64,000 bases of DNA, taken from Neobacillus niacini. Its GTDB lineage: Bacteria > Bacillota > Bacilli > Bacillales > Cytobacillaceae. The notes under the pieces were generated by a model. That model was not told the origin of the DNA and searched no databases. It worked only from the letters and a program-made list of their open reading frames with translations. The stretch's first letter is position 1, and each line of letters opens with the position of its first letter. Location: positions 1,682,001 to 1,746,000 of the forward strand of contig NZ_JAUSZN010000001.1 in assembly GCF_030817595.1 (NCBI RefSeq), written 5' to 3'. Made by a program: the position numbers and the translations under genes. Below, piece after piece: positions 34,022 to 43,048 of the stretch.

Positions 34022-34948
34022 CTACTTAATACTCTTAGGATCCAAGGCATCACGTAATCCGTCACCGATAAAGTTGACAGACAATACGGTAAGCATTATG
34101 AGTAAACCAGGCGGCACCCATACCCAAGGCTGTGATGACAAAACGGTTAGTGATTGGGCATCGGTTAACATATTACCCCAACTTGCTGTAGGAGGCTGAA
34201 CACCCAGACCTAAGAAGCTTAATGAAGCTTCAATGATAATAGCAGCTGCAATCCCGAATGTCCCATTTACCAAAATAGGAGCGATTACATTCGGCAAGAT
34301 ATGTTGAAAGAGAATCCGTGGGGTACTTAAACCTAGTACAATACTTGCCTTCACATAGTCTAGTTGTTTCACTTGTAAAACACTGCCTCGAACAAGACGT
34401 GCAACCCCCGTCCAAAATAATAGACCCATGACGAGTATGACATTTGTTAAGCTTGGACCTACCACACTAACCACAACAAGGATTAACATTAAATGTGGGA
34501 ACGACATAAAAACATCCGTTAACCGCATAATAACCATGTCTATTTTGCCGCCATAGTACCCAGATAACAGCCCTAATATTGTACCAATTACTACACTTAT
34601 CGCGACTGCCCCTACTCCCACCATTAACGAAACTCTTGCAGCATAAATCAAACGGCTTAAGATATCTCTCCCAACTTGGTCAGTGCCCAGCCAATGCTCA
34701 GAAGTAGGCGGGGCTGAGAATGTTTCATTTACAGCGTATGGATCATATGGAGCAATTAATGGAGCAAAAATTGCCATTAATCCAAGTAATATCATCACAA
34801 AAAGTCCAATTACCGCTAGCTTGTGTTTTTTAAATCTTCTAACTACCATTTGCAAATAGCTTTCTTCTTTAATAGTAGATTCAGGTACCATCGGTATAAC
34901 TTGACCTAAACTAGTTTCATTTTCCTGCTTTATGTTTACTAAAGACAT
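34022..34948 (-). CDS. Peptide-type ABC transporter permease (DppC/OppC class)
   Basis: A 308-residue inner-membrane permease with about six helices. After a cytosolic N-terminus, the first helix spans about residues 38-65; WLGTDQVGRDILSRLIYAAR is the DppC/OppC signature, and the ATPase-contacting EAA loop is in FFG-like form EASLSFLGLGVQPPTASWG. It pairs with the DppB-class permease just upstream, 16 bp away. Start ATG 34948 follows GAGGGGAGGGG. Confidence 0.92.
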   Translation of the reverse strand: MSLVNIKQENETSLGQVIPMVPESTIKEESYLQMVVRRFKKHKLAVIGLFVMILLGLMAIFAPLIAPYDPYAVNETFSAPPTSEHWLGTDQVGRDILSRLIYAARVSLMVGVGAVAISVVIGTILGLLSGYYGGKIDMVIMRLTDVFMSFPHLMLILVVVSVVGPSLTNVILVMGLLFWTGVARLVRGSVLQVKQLDYVKASIVLGLSTPRILFQHILPNVIAPILVNGTFGIAAAIIIEASLSFLGLGVQPPTASWGNMLTDAQSLTVLSSQPWVWVPPGLLIMLTVLSVNFIGDGLRDALDPKSIK

Positions 34949-34964
34949 AATTCCCCTCCCCTCA

Positions 34965-35915
34965 CTATTCGTATTTAATCCGTGGATCTACAAGTGAGTA
35001 AACAATATCAGTAAGTAAATTCGCTGATACGACAATAACCGCTGCGAGTAAATTTAATCCCATTAAGGTAGGATAATCACGAGACATAATCGAAGAAATT
35101 GTCAATTGCCCAATACCAGGCCATTGAAAGATTTGCTCAATAATGACTGCCCCTCCAAGAAGTAACGGAATTTCTAAACCAATAACAGTGATAATTGGAA
35201 TTAATGCATTTCTGAGTCCGTGTTTATTAATAACAATAAATTCTCGTAAGCCTTTCGCTCTTGCGGTTCGAAGGTAATCCTGTCCTAAGGTCTCTAGCAC
35301 ACTCGACCTAACGTATCGTATCTTTTTACCCGCAATTCCGATTCCAAGTACAATTGAAGGCAGAATCAAATGGAGAATACGGTCAGCCAAGCCATTATCT
35401 CCACCTAACGTAACCATACCGCCAGTCGGTAATAGATTCAGCTGCAGTGAAACGATGTAAATAAGACCAAGACCTAAGAAGAAATTTGGGATAGAAATCC
35501 CCATAAAAGCGCCGCCTGTAACTAAATAATCCAGCTTAGAATACTGCTTTGTTGCACTAATTATCCCTAAAGGAATCGCAATTAATAATCCAATAAATAG
35601 TGCAGTGCCCATTAATAAAATGGTTGGCCCTAATCGTTCAGAAATAATTTGTGTCACTGGTTCGAAGGTAGACATGGAAAATCCTAGGTCTCCTTTTAAG
35701 AGATTCATAAGCCAATTAAAATATTGAACATAAAGAGGAGCATTCAAACCAAGTGCCTCTTTCCTTGCTTCAATGTCTTCTTGAGATAGATTTGGATCGA
35801 TCATCATCTCAACTGGATTTCCAGGGGCCATATTAATAATCAAGAAATTTATTATCGTTACTCCAAAAATAATGGGTATTGTTATTAGGAGTCTTCGTAT
35901 GATATAGGAAAACAA
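34965..35915 (-). CDS. Peptide-type ABC transporter permease (DppB/OppB class)
   Basis: A 316-residue permease with six predicted helices. The N-terminus FSYIIRRLLITIPIIFGVTI and NMAPGNPVEMM (PGDP-like loop) are typical of DppB/OppB; the EAA loop reads YLRTARAKGLREFIVINKHG. The start is TTG 35915, chosen because AGGAGGTGTTTA precedes it with ideal spacing; a TTG 27 bases upstream overlaps that site. Its start lies just beyond the stop of the ATPase gene, consistent with one operon. Confidence 0.92.
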   Translation of the reverse strand: MFSYIIRRLLITIPIIFGVTIINFLIINMAPGNPVEMMIDPNLSQEDIEARKEALGLNAPLYVQYFNWLMNLLKGDLGFSMSTFEPVTQIISERLGPTILLMGTALFIGLLIAIPLGIISATKQYSKLDYLVTGGAFMGISIPNFFLGLGLIYIVSLQLNLLPTGGMVTLGGDNGLADRILHLILPSIVLGIGIAGKKIRYVRSSVLETLGQDYLRTARAKGLREFIVINKHGLRNALIPIITVIGLEIPLLLGGAVIIEQIFQWPGIGQLTISSIMSRDYPTLMGLNLLAAVIVVSANLLTDIVYSLVDPRIKYE

Positions 35916-35938
35916 ATAAACACCTCCTAGAGCGTAAA

Positions 35939-36925
35939 TCAATTAACAGCGAAGCATGCAACCGCATGATCCGTCCCTTTTAATTCAGGTACTTGCTGCC
36001 TGCAAATATCCATCGCGATCGGACAACGAGTATGGAAACGGCATCCCTTAGGTGGATTTGCAGGACTCGGGACATCCCCTTGAATGACAATTCTCTCTTT
36101 ATTTCTAAGATTTGGATTTGGTACTGGATAGGCATTTAATAAAGCAAGCGAGTATGGATGTTTCGGATTTTTAAATATATCTTCTGTTTTAGCTATTTCC
36201 ACAACCTTTCCCAAATACATTACCGCAATCCGATCACTAATATATTTGACTGCACCTAATCCATGAGCAATAAATAGATAGGTAAGATTTAATTCCTTCT
36301 GCAAATCAGATAAAAGGTTTAACACTTGCGCTTGTATAGATACATCTAACGCCGAAACCGGTTCATCACAGACAATTAACTTTGGGTTTAATGACAGGGC
36401 TCTAGCGATACCAATCCGTTGACGCTGCCCACCAGAAAATTCATGTGGATATCGATTTTTATAATGCTTCGGTAACCCAACCATATCTAACAGCTCATCG
36501 ACTCGCTTTTGGATATCTTTTTGTTGAACGATTTGATGTACCTTTAATGGTTCAGCAATAATATCCTTTATTCTCTTCCGCGGGTTTAAGGATGAAAAGG
36601 GATCTTGAAAAATGATTTGTAAATTTGAGCGATAGTCACTCATTTGTTTATTGGATAATCCAGTAATATCATCTCCTTGGAAAATAATTTTTCCTTCGGT
36701 AGGGTTTTCCAAACGAACAATGGATCTTCCTATTGTTGATTTCCCACAGCCAGACTCTCCTACAAGACCAAGAGTCTCTCCTTCGAAAATGGAAAAGCTT
36801 ACTCCGTCAACAGCCTTTACGTGTCCAACTGTTCGAGAAAGAATTCCTTTTTTTATAGGGTAATAGGTTTTTAATCCATTTACTGTAATCAGAGGCTCAC
36901 GCTTTTCTACCGTAACATTACTCAT
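35939..36925 (-). CDS. Peptide-type ABC transporter ATPase (DppF/OppF class)
   Basis: A 328-residue ATPase. Walker A is GESGCGKST, the signature motif is [19 protein letters not shown], Walker B is [12 protein letters not shown], and the OppF-type C-terminal extension [20 protein letters not shown] carries a Cys motif that in relatives binds an iron-sulfur cluster. It overlaps the upstream ATPase gene by 8 bp. With its partner it powers import through the two permeases. Confidence 0.94.
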   Translation of the reverse strand: MSNVTVEKREPLITVNGLKTYYPIKKGILSRTVGHVKAVDGVSFSIFEGETLGLVGESGCGKSTIGRSIVRLENPTEGKIIFQGDDITGLSNKQMSDYRSNLQIIFQDPFSSLNPRKRIKDIIAEPLKVHQIVQQKDIQKRVDELLDMVGLPKHYKNRYPHEFSGGQRQRIGIARALSLNPKLIVCDEPVSALDVSIQAQVLNLLSDLQKELNLTYLFIAHGLGAVKYISDRIAVMYLGKVVEIAKTEDIFKNPKHPYSLALLNAYPVPNPNLRNKERIVIQGDVPSPANPPKGCRFHTRCPIAMDICRQQVPELKGTDHAVACFAVN

Positions 36926-37919
36926 GTGACACCCCCACTGCTTCTTTCAAATCTACTGTTAACCAGCATCTGGATAAATGTCCTTCTTCAGTTAGAGTCC
37001 AGGGAGGTGCATTCTTTATACATCGCTCTTCAACATGAGGACATCTAGTATGGAAGCGGCAGCCTTTTGGCATTTGCTGTAAGGAAGGAACTGTTCCCGG
37101 TATTGAAGATAAGCGTTCTTCCGATTCATCGTCTAAATGGGGAATTGAATTCATAAGACCGATGGTATAAGGATGTTTCGGGTTATTGAACAATGTAAAC
37201 ACATCCGATTCCTCAACCACTTGCCCAGCATACATAACAATGACTCGATCGGCCATTTCCGCAATTACCCCTAAATCATGAGTAATCAACATAATCGATG
37301 TACCATATTCTTTTCTGAGCTTTTTCATTAATTCGAGGATTTGTGCTTGAATCGTAACATCTAAAGCAGTAGTTGGTTCATCAGCAATTAATAGTTTAGG
37401 TTCACATGCAAGAGCCATTGCAATCATGACTCTTTGCCTCATTCCACCGGATAATGCATGTGGATATTCATGAATGATTTCCTCAGCTCTTGGAATTCCA
37501 ACCTTCTTTAACATATCAACTGCAATTTTTATCGCTTCTCTCTTTTTCAATTTACGGTGGAGCTTAATTCCTTCAATAAGTTGATGTCCAATTGTAAAAA
37601 CAGGATTTAATGAAGTCATCGGCTCTTGAAAAATCATAGAAATTTCATTTCCCCGGATTTTCCTCATTGTTTCTTCATTACAATCAGCAAGATCTTTACC
37701 ATTAAAGAGTATTTGCCCATTACTTACTGTACCTTTTTGGCCAAGTAATCCCATTATCGAGAGTGAGGTAACACTTTTTCCACATCCTGATTCACCAACG
37801 ATTCCAATTGTTTCGCCCTGTTTTAAGTTAAAACTAACATCATCTATGGATACTACGTCACCATGATCTGTCTTAAAAGTGATTTGTAACTGCTTGATGT
37901 CCAATAGCTGTTGCTCCAT
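36918..37919 (-). CDS. Peptide-type ABC transporter ATPase (DppD/OppD class)
   Basis: A 333-residue ATPase with Walker [10 protein letters not shown], signature ALSGGMRQRVMIAMALACEP, Walker B LLIADEPTTALD and the C-terminal [14 protein letters not shown] motif. Start ATG 37919 follows AGAGGTGA; the GTG three codons upstream overlaps it. First transporter gene of the operon, preceded by a nested hairpin and the NTF2-fold gene. Confidence 0.94.
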   Translation of the reverse strand: MEQQLLDIKQLQITFKTDHGDVVSIDDVSFNLKQGETIGIVGESGCGKSVTSLSIMGLLGQKGTVSNGQILFNGKDLADCNEETMRKIRGNEISMIFQEPMTSLNPVFTIGHQLIEGIKLHRKLKKREAIKIAVDMLKKVGIPRAEEIIHEYPHALSGGMRQRVMIAMALACEPKLLIADEPTTALDVTIQAQILELMKKLRKEYGTSIMLITHDLGVIAEMADRVIVMYAGQVVEESDVFTLFNNPKHPYTIGLMNSIPHLDDESEERLSSIPGTVPSLQQMPKGCRFHTRCPHVEERCIKNAPPWTLTEEGHLSRCWLTVDLKEAVGVSHE

Positions 37920-37939
37920 AATATTCACCTCTATTCAAT

Positions 37940-37971
37940 ATCCCCGCCTGACCTTGGTCATAAGCGGGGAT
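37940..37971. promoter_or_regulatory. Nested hairpin between catabolic and transport genes
   Basis: ATCCCCGC pairs with GCGGGGAT, and within it TGACC pairs with GGTCA. No T-tract follows on the minus strand, so it may be a processing or stabilising element, or a leaky terminator dividing enzyme genes from transporter genes. Confidence 0.6.
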
Positions 37972-38024
37972 TCTACTAATTGCAACTTTGTGGCAATTTC
38001 AATTTATTATTATTAAATAAGCGA

Positions 38025-38729
38025 TTATACGTTCGTAGGTTTTTTCGCTTCCCACTTTTCACCAGTTACAGGATGTGGATAATGGAATGGAACTACTGCT
38101 GTATCAGGCCATAACCAAGGTTTTGGATCTGTTATTAATTCATCAGGACCGATCGGATCCTCCGGAAAAAGAACAGTTGGGAATGGGTATAAATTGGGTG
38201 GCGTATGTGCCCAGCCCTTATCAAAATCTCCATGCCATAAGCCGCGATAGTTCAACGTTTTAATTTTCCATACCCCATCCTCATTAACATACTCATTCTC
38301 GTACAAGCCGCCTTCCCACCACTGTCTTGTCTGACCTTCAGCACTTTCATGAAGACCAGCCTGCATTAGGCAGCGGAATCTTCCATTTGCAGTTTTTCTA
38401 TCAGGTGAAACCGTAATAATATCCTGCATTTGTGGATGATCTAGTAAGAAACCGTAAATTGGACCATTATGCCCCTTCGTAAATCTAGTTTGGAAACGAT
38501 CAATATAGAGACGGCGGACTCCTTGTTCTTTCCCTTTATAAATTCCTCCCATAAAGAAAGCCACTCCATTATCTGCGAACAATTCAACAACTTCGTTATA
38601 TAAACATTGATCTAAGTAATAACCATATTGGTGATGTAATCTACGAATGGCTTGTGTATCTTCCAAAATTCCAACCTGAGCAGTTAACTGTTCTAGCTTT
38701 TCTTCTAACCGACGAATAGTTTGTTCCAT
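38025..38729 (-). CDS. NTF2/SnoaL-fold protein 2 (LdpA-like by context)
   Basis: A 234-residue NTF2/SnoaL-fold protein with an N-terminal coiled-coil-like helix (EQTIRRLEEKLEQLTAQVGI, about 2-21) and core segments IRRLHHQYGYYLDQCLYNEVVE, FFMGGIYKGKEQGVRRLY, HNGPIYGFLLDHPQMQDIIT and RQWWEGGLYENEYVNEDGVW, with the extended WAHTPPNLYPFPTV tail. It is highly similar to the protein at 24571-25281. Its gene is 28 bp after a lignostilbene-dioxygenase-like gene. In sphingomonads LdpA, of the same fold, removes the gamma-carbon of a beta-1 lignin dimer as formaldehyde to make lignostilbene, the substrate of that dioxygenase. The same role is proposed here, not proven. Confidence 0.75.
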   Translation of the reverse strand: MEQTIRRLEEKLEQLTAQVGILEDTQAIRRLHHQYGYYLDQCLYNEVVELFADNGVAFFMGGIYKGKEQGVRRLYIDRFQTRFTKGHNGPIYGFLLDHPQMQDIITVSPDRKTANGRFRCLMQAGLHESAEGQTRQWWEGGLYENEYVNEDGVWKIKTLNYRGLWHGDFDKGWAHTPPNLYPFPTVLFPEDPIGPDELITDPKPWLWPDTAVVPFHYPHPVTGEKWEAKKPTNV

Positions 38730-38757
38730 TTATAAAACCTCCATTATTTTCCAACTT

Positions 38758-40224
38758 TTATACAGTGACTGTTTTAAGCTGAGATTCCGGTACCCAGCTT
38801 CCGTGTAAACCTTGTCTTAAACGTAATGGCAGTTTAACCGTTGCGACTGGGCCATCATCTAAGTGCTGTGCATCTAATACAACCAAATCAGATCGCATTT
38901 CATCATAACGATTCACTAGTGCTACAAGATAGCCTTCTCCTTCCGCAGCATTATCTGATTTTGGTATAAAGGTTGGTTCTTGCAAAGTAGATTTTGGTCC
39001 ACAGAAATACCTTTCTTCTTTACCAGTTGATAGATCAATATGACCTAAGCAGTTAATAAACATACCTGTAATACTTCCCATTACATTGTTATCAATTGGT
39101 AACGAACGATCTGTTACACATAGGAAGCCGTGTCGGTAATGTTCCATAGCATATCGATCATCAATTCGCGGAAACTCGCCTACCATGTTAGTCAGTTGAC
39201 TATGACTGAACGTACTTGTAGATGATTCCATATCCATTGTCCATCGTGTTAGACGCGAAGCGGCTTTGATTGGATCAAATGGTGCACCATGAACATCAGG
39301 GAAGAAAGGGAACATATTACCTTCCGCAACTGGAATATCTAGATGTATTTTTGTTCCATCATTGAACGCATTCATAACATGGGAAGCAAATTGATTCGGA
39401 CCCTTAAACCAGCGAACATCACGCGCATCGCCTTTACGTGGAAGGACTCCTAAATAAATTTCTTTTGTTGCATCCCATCCGAAGGTTGGTTTGCCTTCTT
39501 TTGCCCGCTCAAGACTGCTCATGATTGGGACAACTGGGAAAATAACATAATCTCTAGTAACAGCAAAGTCATGGATCATCGCAGCATAGGGAGCCTTAAA
39601 TTCTACTTCGTGGACAATATCTCCTGATGAATTAATTACGTAGTACGTAATATCTGGGGTGTCGATTCCCTTTGACGCATAACCAAAAGCAATCATTTCT
39701 CCTGTTTGTGGGTCGATTTTAGGATGTGCGGTAAAAGTTTCACTGTTTAATTTTCCTTGAAAGTCCCAATAACCTAACGTTTCTAATGTTAATGGGTTCA
39801 TGGCTACAGGGGGACTATCCTCCTTAAGTGCGAATAAATGACCAGAATGGAAAATAACATGTGTATTTGCAGTACCGCGAATCTCACCTTTTACACTTGG
39901 ATCATCTGTAAATGGATTCCGATAGGCACCGAAAAGTGCACGGCCTGCATTTCGTTCTAAGATAAATTTATCAGTACGAACATACCTAGTCTTTAAGTTT
40001 ACACGTCCATTTTCAAAACGGAACATGCTGACCATTCCATCACCATTAAAGTAAATATCCTCACCTAACAATGGTGGATATTGTGGATCTGGACCTACTC
40101 GGTAAAAGGCACCATTTATTTCAGTTGGTAATTCCCCTTCGACTTCTAGGTCATGGATATCAACCTCTGCACGCGTTGGCATATTGAAGCCCGCATAAAT
40201 TGGTAAGTCAGGAAACTTGTTCAT
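38758..40224 (-). CDS. Lignostilbene-dioxygenase-like carotenoid cleavage oxygenase
   Basis: A 488-residue seven-bladed-propeller iron(II) dioxygenase. The four iron-binding His are visible at about 167 (FTAHPKI), 218 (MIHDFAV), 282 (FASHVMN) and 474 (GLHGSWVP). Positions equivalent to those that bind the 4-hydroxyphenyl ring in bacterial lignostilbene and resveratrol dioxygenases are kept: Phe59 (IYFNGDG), Tyr101 (GAYRNPF) and Lys134 (FALKEDS). This points to cleavage of a 4-hydroxystilbene into two benzaldehydes. Isoeugenol monooxygenases belong to the same family and are an alternative. It lies between an aldehyde dehydrogenase gene and an LdpA-like gene. ATG 40224 follows GGAAGGTGA. Confidence 0.85.
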   Translation of the reverse strand: MNKFPDLPIYAGFNMPTRAEVDIHDLEVEGELPTEINGAFYRVGPDPQYPPLLGEDIYFNGDGMVSMFRFENGRVNLKTRYVRTDKFILERNAGRALFGAYRNPFTDDPSVKGEIRGTANTHVIFHSGHLFALKEDSPPVAMNPLTLETLGYWDFQGKLNSETFTAHPKIDPQTGEMIAFGYASKGIDTPDITYYVINSSGDIVHEVEFKAPYAAMIHDFAVTRDYVIFPVVPIMSSLERAKEGKPTFGWDATKEIYLGVLPRKGDARDVRWFKGPNQFASHVMNAFNDGTKIHLDIPVAEGNMFPFFPDVHGAPFDPIKAASRLTRWTMDMESSTSTFSHSQLTNMVGEFPRIDDRYAMEHYRHGFLCVTDRSLPIDNNVMGSITGMFINCLGHIDLSTGKEERYFCGPKSTLQEPTFIPKSDNAAEGEGYLVALVNRYDEMRSDLVVLDAQHLDDGPVATVKLPLRLRQGLHGSWVPESQLKTVTV

Positions 40225-40268
40225 GGATTTTCACCTTCCTATTAAACTATCAATTTTTGATACTACAA

Positions 40269-41726
40269 TTATTTGTGATAATTGATGGCGTGGTATTCAA
40301 TGAATTCTGTTAATCCAATCTCAGAATTTTCTCTTCCAATCCCACTTTGCTTCACACCACCAAATGGCATTAACTCATAGCCTAAATGAGATTGTCCTGA
40401 TCCATTTATAAATGTCATACCTGCTTCAATCTGACGGGCAATTCTTAGTCCTCTATCAAAATTACCAGTCCAAATCGAGGATCCTAGACCGTATTCCGTA
40501 TCATTTGCCATTTTCACTACTTCTTCTTCTGTCTGGTAAGAAACTAGTGGAATGACCGGTCCAAATTGTTCACAAGTAACAATTTCTTGCTTAGGATCAA
40601 CATCACGTACGACAGCAGGAAGAATATAAAAACCATTATCCCAATTTTCTGGATCTAGTTTTTCTCCGAGCTGAACTATTTTTGCATTGCTATTCTTGAT
40701 TCTTTCAATCAATTGATTAACTTGGTCATATTGATTTTTATTATTTACTGGCGCAAAAGTAGCTTTCTCATCTAGTCCATGTCCAACTTTGTATTGACCT
40801 ACAAACTGACACACTTTTTCATAGAAGGTATCGTAAAGATTTTCAGGTACATAAACGCGTTTTATCGCGAAACACACTTGCCCTGATCTTCTAAATGCAC
40901 TTCCAACAATTTTGGGAATAATATCATCGATATCCGCGTCGTCGAGAACAATAGCAGGGTCATTCCCGCCCAATTCAAAATGAATATTCTTTAAGGAGTC
41001 TGCTGCGTCCTTCATAATATACTTGGCGATTTGTCCGCCTCCGGTAAAGGAAATTTTTCGAACGTGTCGATGTTTATTTAATGCCGATCCTACTTCAACG
41101 TCACCGTGAATAACGTTAATAACTCCTGGCGGAAGAAAACTAGCAATCTTTTTCAACACAAGGCTAACACCCATCGGCGCATTTGGTGATGGCTTCATGA
41201 CTAGTGTGTTACCGGTTACAATCGCTGGTGCTACTTTTTGAATCGTCAAAACCATCGGTGCATTCCATGGAACAATCCCAGCAATGACCCCAATTGGTCG
41301 TTTTTCAATACTTACCCAGCTGTCCCCATCCTCCTTTATGATAGGATGAAAGAAAGATTTTGCATTTTTTACCGTTGCCTGTACAGCGCGAACTGCCATA
41401 TCAATTTCACCTAATGAGGTAGAATAAAGAACACCATTTTCTCGTGATAATGTGGCTGCTAGTTCAGAGGCTTCTTCTTTTAATAGACATTCAATTTTAT
41501 AGAGGACTTCTAATCTTTCATCTAAGGTTGAATGGCGCCAGGTCTGGAATGCGGAATGTGCAGCTTCAACAGCTGTATTTACCTGTTCAACTGTTGCTTG
41601 TGCCACTCTGCCAACCACATCTGTTAAGCGACCAGGATCTCTCACTTCCACATATTTATCTGTAGCAACTTCTTGGTTATTGATTAACAATTGAATCTCT
41701 TTTACTTGAACCTCTTGTGCACTCAT
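40269..41726 (-). CDS. Aldehyde dehydrogenase (probable aromatic aldehyde)
   Basis: A 485-residue NAD(P)-dependent aldehyde dehydrogenase. It has PWNAPMVLTIQKVAPAI (cofactor region), FTGGGQIAKYIM, the catalytic Glu in FELGGNDPA and catalytic Cys in RRSGQVCFAIKR, and the C-terminal PFGGVKQSGIGRENSEIGL. Directly upstream of the lignostilbene-dioxygenase-like gene, so it probably oxidises vanillin- or 4-hydroxybenzaldehyde-type products to the acids. It is preceded by a 90-bp gap containing a cre-like site. Confidence 0.92.
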   Translation of the reverse strand: MSAQEVQVKEIQLLINNQEVATDKYVEVRDPGRLTDVVGRVAQATVEQVNTAVEAAHSAFQTWRHSTLDERLEVLYKIECLLKEEASELAATLSRENGVLYSTSLGEIDMAVRAVQATVKNAKSFFHPIIKEDGDSWVSIEKRPIGVIAGIVPWNAPMVLTIQKVAPAIVTGNTLVMKPSPNAPMGVSLVLKKIASFLPPGVINVIHGDVEVGSALNKHRHVRKISFTGGGQIAKYIMKDAADSLKNIHFELGGNDPAIVLDDADIDDIIPKIVGSAFRRSGQVCFAIKRVYVPENLYDTFYEKVCQFVGQYKVGHGLDEKATFAPVNNKNQYDQVNQLIERIKNSNAKIVQLGEKLDPENWDNGFYILPAVVRDVDPKQEIVTCEQFGPVIPLVSYQTEEEVVKMANDTEYGLGSSIWTGNFDRGLRIARQIEAGMTFINGSGQSHLGYELMPFGGVKQSGIGRENSEIGLTEFIEYHAINYHK

Positions 41727-41769
41727 TTCTCATTCATCCTTCCTTGAACGTTTCTTCCACCCACTCAGA

Positions 41770-41783
41770 AGAAAACGTTTACA
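41770..41783. promoter_or_regulatory. cre-like site (AGAAAACGTTTACA)
   Basis: Matches the CcpA consensus TGWAANCGNTNWCA at 13 of 14 positions, in the gap between the FAD monooxygenase and aldehyde dehydrogenase genes. It suggests carbon catabolite repression of the downstream genes, as a roadblock or at an internal promoter. Confidence 0.65.
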
Positions 41784-41816
41784 TTATAGATTGAGTATTT
41801 CTACAGAGATTATATT

Positions 41817-43034
41817 TTATCTGACTACTGCTGGCGGTTCTCCTATTCCTTGCTCGCGGACACTAGCAATCATGGCTGAGCGTAATAGCCATTGTCTGGC
41901 TGTGACAGGATTTGTTGCAAGACTATTCAAGTCCTTTTGAAGCTGCAAACGATAGTCTGGGTCTTTTTCCTTTACCACTCGAGTGTTTTTCTCACTAATT
42001 TCTTTTACATAATCTACAGCCACTGTTTGGCGAACTTCACTGTATTTTTCAAGCTCTGATTCGTGGTCTGCTCCTTCATTAATAATCCGAATTAAGCGTT
42101 TGCTTATATCAGTAGCATCGTGAATGCCGCTATTTAATCCTAATCCACCCATTGGACTGTTAAGATGAGCAGCGTCACCTGCCAAAACCACACGCCCTTT
42201 ATAAAACTTCTCCGCTACACGTTGATGTATCTTGTAAATGGTATTTTCAACAATTGGGAATCTATCTGTTGTCTTCAGTGCCTTTTGCATCGTTTGCTGT
42301 ATACGTTCTGGATCTAAAGCCACCTCGTCTGGAACATCAGCAGGAACTGGATATAAGAATCTCCAAGCTTCTGGAACTCTCAATATGAATAAAAATTCTT
42401 CCGGATCGGAAATATAATTCACCATTGCTAGATCAGGAATATAACGATCAAATGGGATAGGTGTTCCTACTAGTAACCAACGTTCTTCATGGGTATATCC
42501 GTCAAATTTCACCCCTAATTTCTTTCTAACAGTACTTCTGCCGCCATCTGTCCCAACTAAATAAGGAGTACGAAGCGTCTCAAGTCCATTTGGGGTTTTA
42601 ATTGTAACCGTTACGCCATTGTCATCCTGCTCATAATCCACTACTTCCGCTTGGAAACGAACATCTACCTCAGGACGGCTCTTTATTCTTTCATATACCA
42701 CTTGGACATATGTAGCTTGTGATAATTGCAGACGAAATGGATATTTTGTTTCATCTTTAAGTAACGTAAAATCAAACTCGGCATATAAACCATTTTTACG
42801 ATCACGGTACTGGACTTTTTCTGCCTTAAGCCCACGAGCAATCAACTCTTCCGTCACACCAGTTTCTTCTAATAACTCTAGGGTTCCGGCATGAAAGGTT
42901 GAAGCCCGCCACTCTTTGTTCGGGGCATTACTTTTTTCTAGGACAATAACAGGTATTCCATGGAAGCTTAATTTATCCGCCAGGGTGATCCCAACTGGTC
43001 CTGCACCAGCAATGATTATTGGATTTTTTAACAC
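41817..43034 (-). CDS. FAD-dependent aromatic monooxygenase
   Basis: A 405-residue class-A flavin monooxygenase. It has the GXGXXG dinucleotide site IIAGAGPVGITLADKL (about 6-21), the DG motif YLVGTDGGRSTVRKKLG, and GRVVLAGDAAHLNSPMGGLGLNSGIHD (GD motif). These enzymes hydroxylate phenolic acids with NAD(P)H and oxygen. Directly upstream of it in the operon (15 bp) is gentisate 1,2-dioxygenase, so the likely product is gentisate or a near analogue; the substrate could be 3-hydroxybenzoate, or 4-hydroxybenzoate with side-chain migration. GTG 43034 follows AAGGAGGGAAAA. Confidence 0.88.
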   Translation of the reverse strand: MLKNPIIIAGAGPVGITLADKLSFHGIPVIVLEKSNAPNKEWRASTFHAGTLELLEETGVTEELIARGLKAEKVQYRDRKNGLYAEFDFTLLKDETKYPFRLQLSQATYVQVVYERIKSRPEVDVRFQAEVVDYEQDDNGVTVTIKTPNGLETLRTPYLVGTDGGRSTVRKKLGVKFDGYTHEERWLLVGTPIPFDRYIPDLAMVNYISDPEEFLFILRVPEAWRFLYPVPADVPDEVALDPERIQQTMQKALKTTDRFPIVENTIYKIHQRVAEKFYKGRVVLAGDAAHLNSPMGGLGLNSGIHDATDISKRLIRIINEGADHESELEKYSEVRQTVAVDYVKEISEKNTRVVKEKDPDYRLQLQKDLNSLATNPVTARQWLLRSAMIASVREQGIGEPPAVVR

Positions 43035-43048
43035 AATATTTTCCCTCC

